In this document: piece after piece, positions 1 through 14,200 of the stretch
How the letters are laid out: every line of letters begins with the position of its first letter
How positions within the stretch are numbered: the stretch's first letter is position 1
DNA from: Mytilus californianus
Lineage: Eukaryota > Mollusca > Bivalvia > Mytilida > Mytilidae
DNA length: 64,000 nt
NCBI RefSeq assembly: GCF_021869535.1
Contig: NW_026262734.1
Coordinates: forward strand, 80,538,339-80,602,338
Direction: 5' to 3'
Translations under genes and position numbers: made by a program
The notes under the pieces: generated by a model
Told to the model about the DNA's origin: nothing
What the model saw: only the letters and a program-made list of their open reading frames with translations
Databases searched by the model: none

Positions 1-264
1 TCCTTTTCAGTCCATAAATCTTTATCCTTATAAGGTTATTTGTCAATATCAATTGTAAGGTTTGGTACTGAGTGTATTAAATTTATGTCTATGAACTTTG
101 TTATACCTTCATGCAGTAATAGTGGGGCTATGTAGTTATGGAGAAGTCAGTAAGGTCTGTGTCTATCTGTTGTCAGTATATAAGCTGTAGGAATTCCCAT
201 CTATTTAACCGCTGAATTGATTTTCATATGATACTCAGAGATTATTTTATTAATCATCAAAATG

Positions 265-479
265 TTTCATGGCAGAGCATTGTTTTCATGGCAAAGCATT
301 GTTTTCATGGCAAAGCATTGTTTTCATGGCAAAGCATTGGTTTCATGGCAACGCATAGGTTTCATGGTAATGCATGTTTTCATGGCAAAGCATAGGTTTC
401 ATGGTAATGCATGTTTTCATGGCAAAACATTCTTTTTATGGCAAAGCATTGGTTTCATGGCAAAGCATTGTTTTCATGG
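265..479. repeat. 19-bp tandem repeat array, about 11 copies
   Basis: Units of about 19 bp built on tttcatggcaaagcattg follow each other head to tail, with variants aacgcatag, taatgcatg and aaaacattc. Two overlapping short ORFs across it (262-546 and 374-577) are by-products of the periodicity, not genes. Seen directly in the sequence. Confidence 0.9.
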
Positions 480-1290
480 AATTTTGGAATGGCAAATTTT
501 TGAGTTCTACTATGCAATATGCACCTTGTTTTGTCAGTGTTTTTAAACATATTATGAAATCAAAATTAAAAACATGAACATATGGTTTAGATCTCCATTT
601 TATGTGAGAAGAAAAACCATATATGTCAGTATTTTTACATGAAACATTTTCTTATGAAAAAAAAAGACAATAATGCCTCTATCTTCTATTTTTCTCTAGG
701 TTTTTCCTTTTCTTTAGTACATTTAGGCTTAACTTAATGCTTCAGTACATCTCTAGACTAATCTCTTTATTGAGTAGACATTTAAGGTTAAAATAAGTAC
801 ATTTATCATAACCTTATGAAGTACACCAAGTAATTACGTAACTTTATTGTTGATCTATAAAACACTTGCAATTAGAGAAATAAGGTCTCAAGATGGTATT
901 GTTACCTGATAAGAAAATCGAAACATGGATCTTTATTGTCCAGCGGGGAATTACAATCTATTGATAAGCATGTTGTGAACTGGTTTACCTGAAGGATCGA
1001 TTTTTTATCTTCAAATTATAGCATTTTGATTGAGACATTGTCTCCTGTATTAAAATTGACTGTCAAAATTTGCCATATCTTTTTTCAATCCACTAAAGGT
1101 GAATTGACATACTGGTAGATATTGTCAATACTAGGGTGATAATTTGAAAACAGCCGCTAGCTGCCTAGAACATGTATAGGTCGAAATTGGCTACTGTGTT
1201 GTCATGTAATATCTTCGTAGGGCAGGCAATAAAATATTTCATGAGTAGGTTAATAAAAAAAACTCATTAAAGATACCAGGCTTATCAATT

Positions 1291-1345
1291 TGTACGCCAG
1301 ACACGCTTTTCGTCTACAAAATACTCATCAGTGATGCTGTAATCG
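1291..1345 (+). repeat. Mussel interspersed repeat B, short copy
   Basis: Contains the family signature gtacgccagacacg followed by cgtctac and actcatcagtga. The same signature recurs at 7611, 41888 and 47630 in this window. The family is recalled as abundant in Mytilus; boundaries are approximate. Confidence 0.6.
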
Positions 1346-1420
1346 AAAAATGAAAAATAATTTAAATAAAAGATGTTTTGTTATACAGCATGCAGACTGA
1401 TCTATGAAAAAAAAAGACTT

Positions 1421-1483
1421 TGGTCTCTTGTGGAGAGTTGTCTCATTAGCAATCATACCGCATCTTCTTATTTTTATATTTAA
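1421..1483 (-). repeat. Mussel interspersed repeat A, end fragment
   Basis: Reverse-strand match to the family starting agatgcggtatgattgc and running into gacaactctccacaagag. At least eight other copies or fragments occur in this window (18506, 27382, 41467, 47063, 51628, 52902, 54130, 59760), which makes it the most frequent dispersed repeat here. Confidence 0.75.
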
Positions 1484-2753
1484 ATCCCGATCATTATGAA
1501 ACTTTTAAATTTCGCCTGAAAATTTCTCATTTTAGAACCTGTGTCAATTTCATGGGAAATCAATGTCCTCAGAAAGTTACATTTATTTACATATATTTTG
1601 TTTTAATTCCAGTTCAAATAATACAGGGGAAGTTTGTTGGTGAATATGTTTAAGAATTTTCCGGCCATGTCTCCGTCCATTGTTTGTTTCCTACTCCCTC
1701 TTTAAAGTGTTTGTTACTTCGTTTCAAACAGTTGCCGGCCCCAACAATTACTGAATAAACAATCTGTGTTGATAGTGGTGATAGTTTAAAATAGCCATGT
1801 CATTTGTTTACAAATAATTAATCAGTGGGCATTGAAGTGGAGGTCCGGACACCGCCGTGAAAGTTTTACATACCTTGGTAACTGTCGGTAATTATAAACT
1901 GGACATTCACCACAATTGTATCGGAGAGAGAAATTTCAACGTTTTAATTTATTTGTAAATAGATATATTGATTCAAAAGTAGATTTGAAAACAATGAATT
2001 AGATTATATATATCGAGACTTTATGATTGGAAATTGTTCTGAGATATGCACACAATAGTATATTTACAACAGGTTTACAAAATAATTGACTCCCTACCCA
2101 TTTAGTAGAGATAAAGTGTTGATTTGTATGTTTACAAAGGTGTTGAAAGAAGAAAAAAAATTCCCTGATTTCTTATTTCCTTTACCACCTGAAAACATGT
2201 ACTGAACCAAATCTGCAGGTGTCTTTAGAAACAGGTGCTAGTTTTTATTTTAAAGAAACTCCTTAAGATATGTCATCACCAAGCCGCTGGTTGCCTTTAG
2301 AAATCATAATGTTATTTGTATAAGCTCTCTCTGGCTAATAAATGTCACCCTTGATATTAGTATCTTATGTTTAAAAGTATTGGTGACCGGGAGACTAGAG
2401 TAACCGTGGTTTTATATGAGCTTGAGGACAAACTTTTCAGTTAAAGAGGTTCAAAGCTAATTAATTGTACACTATTATGTCGTAAAGTGGCCAGATGGGG
2501 CTTATACACAAGTAAGGAAAAAGCTTCTGAGAGTGGAGTTCGGCTTCTATTAAGCATTTTTACATAATTCTTTGAAATCTTAACTTGCAGATATTACTGT
2601 GGAAATTTAAAATAAGGTGAAAAAAATGGCAGCTAGTTTTCCACCTTCAAAATTCCACTTTTTGACCATAATTTAAGTGCAAGCTTTCAGACATTCAAGA
2701 ACAGATTTGTTTTCACTTAACAATATCATTTAGTGAATTTCCGTCTGCAATAA

Positions 2754-2937
2754 GGGGGTCTCATTGGGGGGTTATGATCCAAGATCCCGCTTATCATTGT
2801 AATAATAGCACTTGTAATTTCATGTGTCCCACCTGACTTCGTTTTCCGTTTTCATGCAAAATAATTTGACTTTCACGTGTCACGCTTACAAAATATCGGC
2901 AAATCCCGCATCAGGCTTACACCCCAATGAGACCCAC
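2754..2937. mobile_element. 184-bp MITE-like element with TIRs and 6-bp TSD
   Basis: The ends are inverted copies of gggtctcattgggg (2756-2769) and ccccaatgagaccc (2922-2935). The element is flanked by a direct repeat caataa at 2748-2753 and 2938-2943, as expected for a target-site duplication. There is no coding capacity, so it is non-autonomous. Superfamily is not assigned. Confidence 0.75.
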
Positions 2938-5900
2938 CAATAACTGTAATGTCACTTATTATATTAAAAGTTTGAAAGCCAAAAAAAATTTGAAATGTGA
3001 ATATGTATTAAAAAATGGTTAAAAAAGATTGTATATTCATGAAGATGACATTTTAACCTCATCAAAGAGATCTTTATTTGCCAAGACAGTGCCAGGGGTA
3101 CATAATTACCCCGTTAAATTACACTCGAAGTTATCATGAATTATTATATTTACCGATATCTTACAAAAGCATAATAAATATAAGTGTCATTCTTTTGTCA
3201 AAATGAACTGTCGACACAAAAACTAAAAATTCTTGTTCCTTCGTTAAACAAATTTAAAAAGTTTTTATCGATACCTGTATTTAATCTTGATGATAAAAAT
3301 GAAGTCTAAGTTCCTTGGTAGGGGGTCGTAAGAATTGTGTTGTATTGATCAAATCTACATTCAATTCAAGGAATACAGACTTCTCAAGTCAAAAGTGAAG
3401 TTTTGTATGTATTTTAAATCCTTATATCAACACATTAGAACAAATTTACTTTCAAGAGAAGTTTACTTTTTACGGAGATGAAAAGAAATTACAGTATTTG
3501 CAGGAACTAGGTGCAGTTGTTGTTTATTAAAAATATTTAAATCTGTATTAATCCATTCATTTACTTAAATTCCCTAGTGTAAATCACTAAATGCTTCATA
3601 CAGATTGAGATTTTTGTACTCTTGAAAATTTCATATTTTCTTTGAGATTGGGAGTAATTTGTTATAAAGTTGAAAGATGTATGGAAATGAATGGACTTAC
3701 AGAAATGCAAAGTTGCAATTTAAGCAAAACTTGAGTGAGGCTTAGATTACAGAGACTTTAAAGTTTTGACTATTTTAAGAATCAAAACTAAGAATTTATA
3801 TGAATGAAAGGTGATGATGTTGGGTATAATTGTCAATGAATGAGACAGCAACCCAGTGATGCAAACAATCAAAAGACATCTAGACTCTAGAGGTCATACA
3901 ACCTTGAAGCTTGAAGTTGTTTTGATTTTTTTAAACGTAATATTAAGTCCAGTGTGAAACTAGGGAGCAGTTTAGTTCTATAGGGTCTTGTGTTCTACTT
4001 CTTTCAAATCCAATATTATATAACTTATGAAATAGGTGCTCGTTCATTATTTTATCTTATAAATAGTTGACAGTTCATGATGCATGTTTATTAAAAACCT
4101 ACGTGTTGTCAAGAATAGATATATACAAAATAGATGTATCAAATTATTTTCATTAATATTTTACAATGGTAGTAAATTTCTTTTCTTCTGGTGTTTAAGA
4201 ATCTGCATAATTTATCATGTTTATTTCTATATGGTTTGTCAGTTTCATGTTTTTAGCTGTTGGGATCTTGAAAGTATGGAAGTAAACAGTGACAGTGTAA
4301 GAAGCTTTCTCAAGGAAAAGATACTGACCTAGTTTTTAATCCTGTTTCTTATATAAGGACACGTGTTAACAAAAATATTTTTTATTGCTTTGAGCTTTGA
4401 TATTTGAAGGAATATTCCGTTTCCTTGTGACTGTCTAAATGCAAATTTGTATCAGATATCTTTACAAATTTTCTTTTATCATAGTCATGGTATAACTCTA
4501 AAGATATTACTCCCCTAGATGAATAATTAAATGTATTGTATTAGGTTAATGTAACATTTTTTTTTTAACAAATCAGTTTGTTCCCAGGTTTTTATATACT
4601 TTGATAGGGTCAGATTTTATTAAATCCTTTATAACAGACAGGCTATATCTGTGAGTTTCTGGTCAAAATTATTAATTTTCTCTGATGAATACCTTGATGT
4701 TCCACTCATCAGAATTATCAATTGTTTCTCATGAATTCCATGAGTTTCCACTTCAAAGGTTCCGCCAGAAAAGTTAAGTTTTATATTTTCCAACTTATAT
4801 AAAATTCGTTGACCTTACAATAAGACAAATTAATTTTTCTGTCAGATTTGTAAATATTTACAAAAGGCTGAGATAATGTTACTTGCTATAGGTTGGACAG
4901 GGATATATTATTGCCGTGATCTGACATTTTTCATTAAATAGTTGGATTAAAACATTTATTTTCCTGTAAGCTTGATTTAATTCGTGAAATCTGGACATCA
5001 ATGTTTAATTGAAATCATTGTTATGATTATGTTTGTCGACAGTTGACATATGTCACATGGGTTATTTACGATTGTTCAGGTATTTGTAGTAAAAGTATCA
5101 AATCAACACTTCGGTAAATTGTTGTGGGTTTATAAGAGGGTTGGTCAGTTAGATACCTTTGGCATCTCCAGTACAAAAGAGTTCCTTTTGATTTGGGGTA
5201 ACATTCCTTGACCTTTAACCTGGTTGTAATTTGAAAAAATTATACTGACACTAGGGTCTAACTTATTGCTTTTGTTTGAAAAAAAATGGTGTAATTTGTA
5301 AATGTTTAAATAATTTTAGTTTGTAAAAGAGGTCATATATGGTGACCCCAAAATATGCAGATATACATTTACATATTCAGTGCAGGTATATAATGAAGCA
5401 AATTTTCTATTTCTGCTTAGTCATCAAAATCCTTAATGCATTAGAATGCAGTACATTTCACAGTTGAACTTATAGTGTTTCATAAGAAAATAGTTTAGTC
5501 ATTTTTAAGATACAATAGAAACCTCAAAAAGCGTAAAAAGCAGTCAGTTTAATTGTTGGTAAAATTTGATTTTTATTGTAATAAAAACTTCAAAAAAGGA
5601 AAATAATACTTGTCAGTTTGGTAGAAAGGTTTGATTGTAAGCGACTAAGAAAATCAATAATTTTCAACACTCTTTAAGAAATGATGTATATTCCTTTAAG
5701 CTTCTTTAAGTTAACACAGACAAAATGTCTACATGAATTGTCTTTTGTGTATGAAACAAAGTGATAAAAGTTTTGATTTAGATCACTTTCGGTTTTTTAT
5801 GCATAGCTAGGTCCTTTTGTTTGCAGTCAATGGAGAAAAGGATTTCACACTTTCAATTTTTTCCGGGGCTCACAATAATTAGTTTATAGAATAGTGTTGG

Positions 5901-7404
5901 CAGATCATTTTTCATTCGACCAGTCGTTTTTCATGAGAGTTTATGTGAAACTACGTACCGTAAGAAGATAAGATATAGATCACAAGTCTATTGTCATATT
6001 ACGGTCGTTGTTCATGACTAGATTGCGTTAAAATGATATGTCTTTATTTTTCAAAAGCGTTCACTTTTAAGTATTTTTGTATTACAAATTAGACGGTTAT
6101 ATATGGTAAACTTAAAAGACGAACAACATTTTTTTTGTCTCATTATGTCTTGGGTATAATAGATTTTACTTTCATGTGTGGATTTTTATGTCGTCTGGGG
6201 TGGAGAATGTCGATATTTGATCTCTTCATAGACCTATCCATTAGCATAGCAAATGCATAAAACGTAATGAAATTTAAAAGGTCAGATTTATACCGTTTGT
6301 CAATAAAACCGTTTCTTGTTCTCGGTACTAATTACAATACTGTGATATTTGTAATTAAAACGTAAATCCTTGAGTTAATCAGTTAAATTTTGAAAAGTTT
6401 GTTGATATTTTGATATCCGAATCGTAATGTGCTAGTAAATTGATTCCGAAAAAGGTAGTTGAATGCGAAAGTCTTTGAAATCGGAGATAATATCAGATCC
6501 TTCAATAAAAGTGCCATAAAAATTGGGGAAATTATACCTATTAGTTTACCCCCTGTAAATGAAAAGAGAGAAGCCATTAAAAGTAATTTGTGGTGAACTG
6601 ATCTTGGATTTAGAAGTGTTCTATGTATAAGTATGTTTGTACCTTAAGATAAATGCTTGACACATTCCAGTTTCTTTTGTAATATGTAAAATGGCTAGTG
6701 TAGATCTGGACAATGTGGTAAACCACTGATAATGCCACTTAAGTGAAAGAATATTATCTTTAATTTCCTTTATATCCATATTGATATTTGAAGTATCAAA
6801 GTGATATCAAGATAATATGCAAGAAAAAACTTTGTATTTGTATTCTTCGTAAAAGGCTCAGTTGAAATTTGAAAAAATAATATGTATTTTTTTTATGTTA
6901 CACTTTGCTAGTGTAATAGCTGTAAAATACCATCAGTAGGAATTTTTTTATATTTTGAATGACTACAAGGAGATATTGAGACTATGTCCATTCAATAGCA
7001 AACTTAGTTACAACACAAAAACTGCAGAAAAGAATAATAGCAAATCTGCTTCTACAATAAGATACTAAATCATTTTCAAGCTCTAAATTTTCCTTCCAGT
7101 TTGTCAAAAAATTTTGAAGCAATTCAATCTGGGCTACCAAATATAGGACATAAAGCAAATGCTGATTAAAAAGGGCAAAAACAAGATAGAACTCAACACA
7201 ATCAATTAAAAAGTAGGTCCTGGATTGGATTGCAAGTTACCCTCACAAACTGAAAGTTTGATAAATTAGTATTAGCATATGATGAGGTTAGAATACAACC
7301 AGCAGAGTATGCTCAAAATTTTTCATACATGTATATAGATCGATTTTCTAGTTGCAATCAAAGATGACAGTACATATGTACTAATGTTTTATATTTTATT
7401 TCAG

Positions 7405-7552
7405 GCTTATTTAAGAGAAGGTGTAGCTCTACAACAGTTAGGACAACATGGAGATGCCCTGGCAGCGTTCGCTGTGGGACTGGCACAAGATTCTTCCAAT
7501 ACAAGTTTATTATCCGGACTTGTTGATTCCGCCTTGAAGTCACCACTGAAAG
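7405..7552 (+). CDS. TTC28: TTC28 exon 1 of window: N-terminal TPR helix
   Basis: 148 nt after acceptor tttatttcag, ending at a GTCAGT donor. Starts at codon phase 0 and reads AYLREGVALQQLGQHGDALA, the second part of the N-terminal TPR unit of TTC28. No start codon lies in frame upstream in an exon-like context, so the protein continues 5' of this exon. Confidence 0.93.
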
Positions 7553-10500
7553 GTCAGTAATGTCGATTCAGAATTTTATGTAATAATAAAAAAAAGATAT
7601 ATATGTTTTTTTTTGTACACTAGACTCCCATTTCGTCTACGAAAGACCCATCAATGACGCTCATATCAAAAAAGTTTAAAGGCCAAATCAAGTACATAGA
7701 TGAACAGCACTGAGGACCCAAAAAACTTTAAAATTGATTGTTGATTTCTCAACATCCATATTTTCCCATAAAATAAAATCCATTTAAATAGATAAATATA
7801 AAGTAAATTTTCATGACCTTTGTCTTAGTATTTTAAATTAAAATAGTTTATGGCTTTAGTTTGAGATTCAAGATCAAAATATAAAAAAAACTTTAAATGC
7901 TGTTGAAATTGGATGAAATTTGCATTCTTGAAAGTGCAGTGTCAATACTTTCCAAGAGAGAGATGTTCTGCTCATCTTTGGTCATGCATTCTGTTCACTG
8001 CCAAAATGATACAGACATCATGGGACATGCTGCATGAAACTCACTGTTTTATATTGACGTAGAATATAATCGTTTGTTACAAAACTCATGAATTGTTGGT
8101 TCCAATAGCATCCAGACAAAATAAAAGTAAAAATCTTTCTTAACTTAGTTTGCTTCTACATACATCAAAACTTTTCTGGGAAAATAAGACCAACATTTAA
8201 TTTAAACTTTTGATATTTCTATTTCAGAGAAACTGGGTCCAACATTTCAACAACTGCAGAAACTAAAGTTACACCAAAGTCCATTTGTTATAATCTCTGT
8301 GATTGGTCAGGAGCTGTTAGCAGCTGGTCTCTATGGCTCTTCAATCGCAATGTTGGAAGCTGCGCTTCAGATTGGGACCTGCAGTTTAAAGTTACGAGGC
8401 TCTGTGTTCTCGGCCCTCAGCAGTGCACATTGGGGACTTGGCAACATTGACAAGGCAATAACATACATGCAGCATGACTTGTCTGTAGCCAAATCTCTAG
8501 GTAGGTTAGGATAATTGTCGAGTGTTAATACTTTAAACCTGAATATTTTCGTAATTTCAGTGCATAAACTTTTTGCTAGGGGTTGTAATCCACTCATCAA
8601 CGATAAATTCACACTTCATCACAATTGTTTTGCTTTATAAAAAGATTCATGTGGGGGGAATATTTTCGTGCATTTAGACATAAGTGCAGAAATAAGCGAA
8701 ATTTTCACATTTATGGTACATCATAGAAAGATCCATTCTATATTACATTGAACATCTTAATAAAGAAAATAGATTGTAGTCTGTTGTGAAACTAAAAATA
8801 TTTCTTCATTTTCAACTACTGGTAGGATATAAATCTTTGATATAAATAACTTACAGAAATGTTGACAATTTTTAACGATGATAGATATGATATTTAGAAT
8901 TAGATTCATTTCATGGTTCAAACCAATTATTTGAATTTGTTTCAATCTACTGGTCCTGTCTTTGAGAAATATAATTTCAAAAAAGTTTGTTTAAACCTGT
9001 ATGGCAGCTTATTATACAAAAAGGTCCATATAGAACACACAGTGTAAGGAATTTTCAGATCTGTTGGACAGACCCTTTCTGTTTGATTATATTTTGAATT
9101 CGTACCAACTTGGCATGGAATTTTTTACAATGTCTAACAACAAAATCGGTTAAATTTTGCATGACATCGTGTCCAACTTTGTTATTTTATGTCAAAAAGA
9201 ATAAGCATATAATGCACTAAATTGACTGGAACATATATTAGATAAGTACTAATGTTTGTCTGTCAAAGGTATCAGATGCCATTAAGACATCTGTCGTGCA
9301 ACCTCTTTCAAATTCTATTGTTATTTTACTGGGTATCTTGTTCCAAAATCACTATTTTAAAGCTGTTGTTTTTTAAATAGAAAGTTTATTATTTTGCAAT
9401 ATTTTTCATGACTGTTATTTGATAGTACAACAGCTGACAATTAAAAAATTGGGTAAACTTTGAAATGAGATCAGGTTTGTAGTCACGATGAAGGAAATTT
9501 GGAAGTAAACTAAATGACTTATTTAAATTTTTAATTCTAAATAATGCATAGGAATAATATTTTTCCAGCTTGAAATCTATAATTTATAAACCTGTCATGA
9601 ATTCGAAAACATTTAGAGATTAACTAACAAAAATGACTGCCATCCTTTAAATATTCTTTAAGGGGAGATAATACATTTTAAAAACAAAATAGATTGCCAA
9701 AATTTCAATTTATAGAAATCAGTTTAATGGAGCAAAGATCTTAATGACATCAAACTTTTTCCTAGGGGCAATGCTTAAAATTGTACTTGTCAAAACAACT
9801 TCAAAATCATTGTGAAAATAAGAAAAGGCGAGAACTACAGGTACTGTCACTGAATCAACACAAGGTCAATGTTATACTGAATTATGGCGATATAAAATTG
9901 ATTTCTATTGAAGAGATGTATTCATTTGTATACTTAAGTCATTAAACAACTTGTTAGATTTTAACATTTAGAAAATTTAATTTAGTGAAAAGACTTAAAT
10001 ATAGTCATTTAAACATAAAATTAACTTGGAACCCCATGGTACCTTAGGGTTTAGGGGAAGGCGGTGACAATGAAAATGTTATGAAATCAAATTTTACAAT
10101 TATTTTAAGAATTTTACTTTAAAAGGCTACAACAATAAAATGGCGTTAAAATGTCACTAAAATGTTTCTGTTAAACAGTAAAAATTCCATTTAGTATATT
10201 ATGTTAGATCCTAAATGTTTTCTCCAAGGACATGTACAAACAAAGAGGCGTGAAAGTTAAATTCTTGTTGTAATTAGGAGTTTAGATTTTCTTTGAAAAT
10301 TCCTCTCATTCAAATTCAAATTCATATTTTCCTATTCAAAAATGAACTGAGGAGGCTTTGAAAAGATATTTTTTGCAGATTAATGATAATGAATATTTAA
10401 GTGCAATTCTCAGTTTAAAACTACAATGGTAGGGCTATAATACTGTTAGATTTTTGAAGATTTTCCGGCAACAACTGAAATAAACATCAGTGAAAACTTC

Positions 10501-11233
10501 ATTTGTCTTAATTGCGATATTTGGTTAATTTAGAACTGGATTAAATCATTGCTAGTCATCCAATTGATGCAAACTCTTACTGAGCAGTTTTGAAAATAGC
10601 ATTTTATAATTTAATTTTCTAAAAAGCCTAAATGACATTAAAGTAGAATTGGCCACTCGTCAGAAAAATGATGAATACAAGAATGATTTACGGTATAAAC
10701 AATAATAAATTTGTAGATTTTCATTTTTTTTACACAGTGATTGTCAATTTATAAATCAAACCATTGACATTGATAGGATTTTCAAAGCATATTTCATTTT
10801 CTTGTAGATATTTACTTTCACATTCTTTGGTGTTTGCTGGATGACGATTTCTGTCATCTTTACCTTTCATTTAGTAGGTTACAATAAATAGTTGTAGAGA
10901 TGGAAATCACAAAATTCTTTAGTTTATGTTAAAAATGTGACCTTGCCTGTAGGAGTCAAACTTTTAAATGTTCATTTAATTGTATGGTTTGTGGCTGACC
11001 ATTAACCTTCTCTTTAATTAGAGGTTCACCGTCAGATTTTAACGTGTTGACTTCAGTCGTGATTGAACCAAACTTGTGATCAGGAACAAAATAGGTGTCG
11101 AAATTCTCAAATTAATGTCCTTAAAAGCATTTGGTCATAATTTCCTATTATTTGTTGCATATTTTAAGTAAAAATAATTTGAAATGAAAAATGTTTAAGA
11201 GCTTGTGGCAATATTTTATTATTCTAATCATGC

Positions 11234-11270
<37 letters not shown>

Positions 11271-14200
11271 TAGTTTTCCTGTTTTTCACATTTTAAGTGG
11301 AAAACCATTTACTCTTAATTTTATGTGTTTGTTTTATTATTCTTTGTTTATGTGTTTATTAGAACAAGCCTAGGGTCCTAATGCATATTAAAATTTGTCC
11401 TCTTTCCCTTAGATCATTGTCATAAAATATTAACTAATGCCTTTTTCGATAGCAATAAAAAATGTAAATGGTATAGGGTCTAGTTATTTTATAATCTAAA
11501 TCATTAAGAACTGTTATGTTGAAATCTGATAAATTGGTGTAAATTGATAAAAATAATAAATATATTGGAGTTGTTGCTATTCGAAGCCTATCATTGGGGT
11601 GTCCAAGTAATAACTTATTCACTATTTTTTTGCCAATATAATCACATAATCATTAATCTTTTTTTTTAAACAAGATAATCAAATAATCAAAAATACAGTC
11701 CTAGATTATCAAATAATCAAATAATCATGAAATATTTGGTCTGGTAATCAAATAATCACTATAAAAACGGCCAAGTAATCACATAATCAAAAACCCCATG
11801 AGGAGGCTCATATTTATTAAAAGTACCTCTGTAGGGAATATGAAAAGCATGTTAAACATGAAACTGATACTACATGTATTAGTTATCTTGGTGTAATCAG
11901 GGGTGTATGGAATTTCAACACTGGTGTAAAATTCCCTACACCCTTCATTACGCCAAATTAACAAATTTATTTTATGATAGTTTAAGATGCAAATTTACAT
12001 GCCAGAAGGTGACTTTTTTGTCATGTTTTCATTTACCAAATTAGTTTTTTTTTTAATTGAAAAAATTCACAAAAAGCACAATATAAAAATAATTGGTATT
12101 TAATAATTTATTTTCTTTGAATGTGAACTATAAACAGTCTTTCTTTGAGTGTCAAAGATACAGAAACAATTTAGTTTTGAGCATTTTTCAATAGATTATA
12201 GGTAAATTCATAATCATATAGGTAAAAAGGTCATTTCACATCCATATTGTCTGAAGTTTAGAGAATATTACAAATCATTTATGGAAAGGAACATTATCTT
12301 GTGAAAATTCTGAAAATAGACTTAAAAAACAGAAAATTTACCAAAGTAATAAAATATCAATGTTGAAGAAGTCTTACAAAAGGAAAATAAACAAAACTCT
12401 TAAGAAACTTCTTTTTTTTTTTAAATTAATCTTTTAATGTTCCTCGTCATTATTGATAAAGTTGTAATTTGAAATATCAACCAAATGGTCTATTCATTGA
12501 CGTTTTATAAAGTATTGTATATAGCTTGACAATACTACTACTTCTCACAAGGAGGTGCTCCCAAATTTATTGCAATGTTTAACATCAATCAGTCGTAAAT
12601 CATTCCGAAAAAAATAAAAAGGTAATAATCTCGTGTTTTTGTGTTGTCGTAACATTAAAACATTGGTGACATCTCTTTATTGACGGTTTCTTTGAGAAAA
12701 ACTATAAAATGTAATCCATTATTTTTTTTTCAACATAAGCGCCAACACTTATACCAAAGACATTAACCTATGTGTAGTTTTTGCTCGATCAGTTTTGTAT
12801 GTTCCTTGTGCGGAAGTATAAATGTCAATGAGTTGTCATGATTTATTTCTTTTTTGGTCCCACGGTTCTGTGTGTTTTTATGATAAGTTTACTGTCGTAT
12901 ATAAGTCTACATAAGGTTATACAGGTTCTAAATGGATATATTGTCTTTTTATATTTTCACAATGTCTCTCAGATATCTTTTTGGAGAAAAAATGCTGTTT
13001 GTCTCTTTGAATGTTGACATCATTTAGGGGGGGGAAAGGGGGAAAATGCTGCTTCTTTATCTTTTTGAATGTTTTAAGAATGTTTACAAAGTAGACGTTT
13101 AAAAAAATTAAATAATTTTTTCGTCCTTTGGGTCTTACTTTTTATGTATCACAATTTGCATTCAACGGATTAGTCTGCATGCAGTGTCATTTGAATAATT
13201 ACAATAAAATTTTATCAGATAAAATTTGGAAAAAATATTTAATTGTCATTTTACATGAGTCTAGCTGTGACTAAAGAAGGAAAAAAAGAAACCACATTCT
13301 TTTTATGTTTTATTGTGTTATTTAATTTCATGCTTTTTTAAATTGAAAGTTGGCAGCTAGAACTAATTATATATAAGTGAAAACAATTATGAAGATTTCA
13401 AAGACCGTTTTGCATACCTTTAATTGATTCTTTAAATTTCTTGTGAAAGAATGTTGATATCTTTAATTACACTGTGAAAATGATTATTTTTGACAAACAG
13501 TGTTTGAAATTGGGGTACATTAAGAATTTTATCTACAATTTTGAAAACATCAGTATTAAACAGTATGTTTATAAGTATACAATAATTTTTATAAGTATAC
13601 ATCAATTTTATAACTATACAACAATTTTTATCTGCAGTGAAGGGTCTTATTTCGTACAAAAAGTTAAATTAATGATGTTGAATCCTATTTTGGCAACAGT
13701 TGTAAAATATATATATATATAGTAATCTTCTTTTTGGTTAATGAAGCGTTTTAACATACATGCCATGTAAACACTTTAATCATACTTTAAATTGATGATG
13801 ATTTTGTAAGGATAAAGTACGTCTGCTACCAGAACTGTGGTCATAAATAAAATTTTAAAGATGTGAATTCAACTTTGAAATATTTTGGAGACATGTGTCT
13901 GAATTTGGCTTTAATTTTAGTTTTTAGGGTGGGCAGAGTTATCACTGTAAACATTAGGTCCTTATTCTCTGATTTCAAATATAAAATAGTACATTGTTGT
14001 ATCAATCAGAATGTTGCAACTTGTTTGATACAAGATATAAAGAGAAGAACTACATTTTGTGAAATTGGATCACTCGTTCTTCATCTGATAAGTTTGTTAA
14101 ACAAACTTTTAACTGACGACTGCTAAATAATCGATACGCATTATATCTTTTGTGTTCCTTTATGATAACAAATGAAACAAATTTAAACAGGTTGTGTCAG

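Larger units (their letters stand above)
1..7404 (+). other. Intron (or 5' flank) upstream of first visible TTC28 exon
   Basis: No coding sequence is supported here. The first exon in the window begins in mid-domain at codon phase 0, so at least one upstream exon with the start codon and the first TPR helices must exist. I looked for the expected end of that exon (an N-P-K-W-P-K type sequence before a GT donor) and did not find it, so I infer it lies before base 1. The stretch holds AT-rich sequence plus the repeats listed separately; short ORFs such as 4084-4332 have no coding character. Confidence 0.7.

Noticed and set aside
262-577. Two overlapping ORFs rich in FHGKA
   Set aside because: By-product of the 19-bp tandem array.
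2470-2510. Possible missing TTC28 exon containing AAG TGG CCA
   Set aside because: The reading frame does not fit the expected N-P-K-W-P-K sequence and no GT donor follows.
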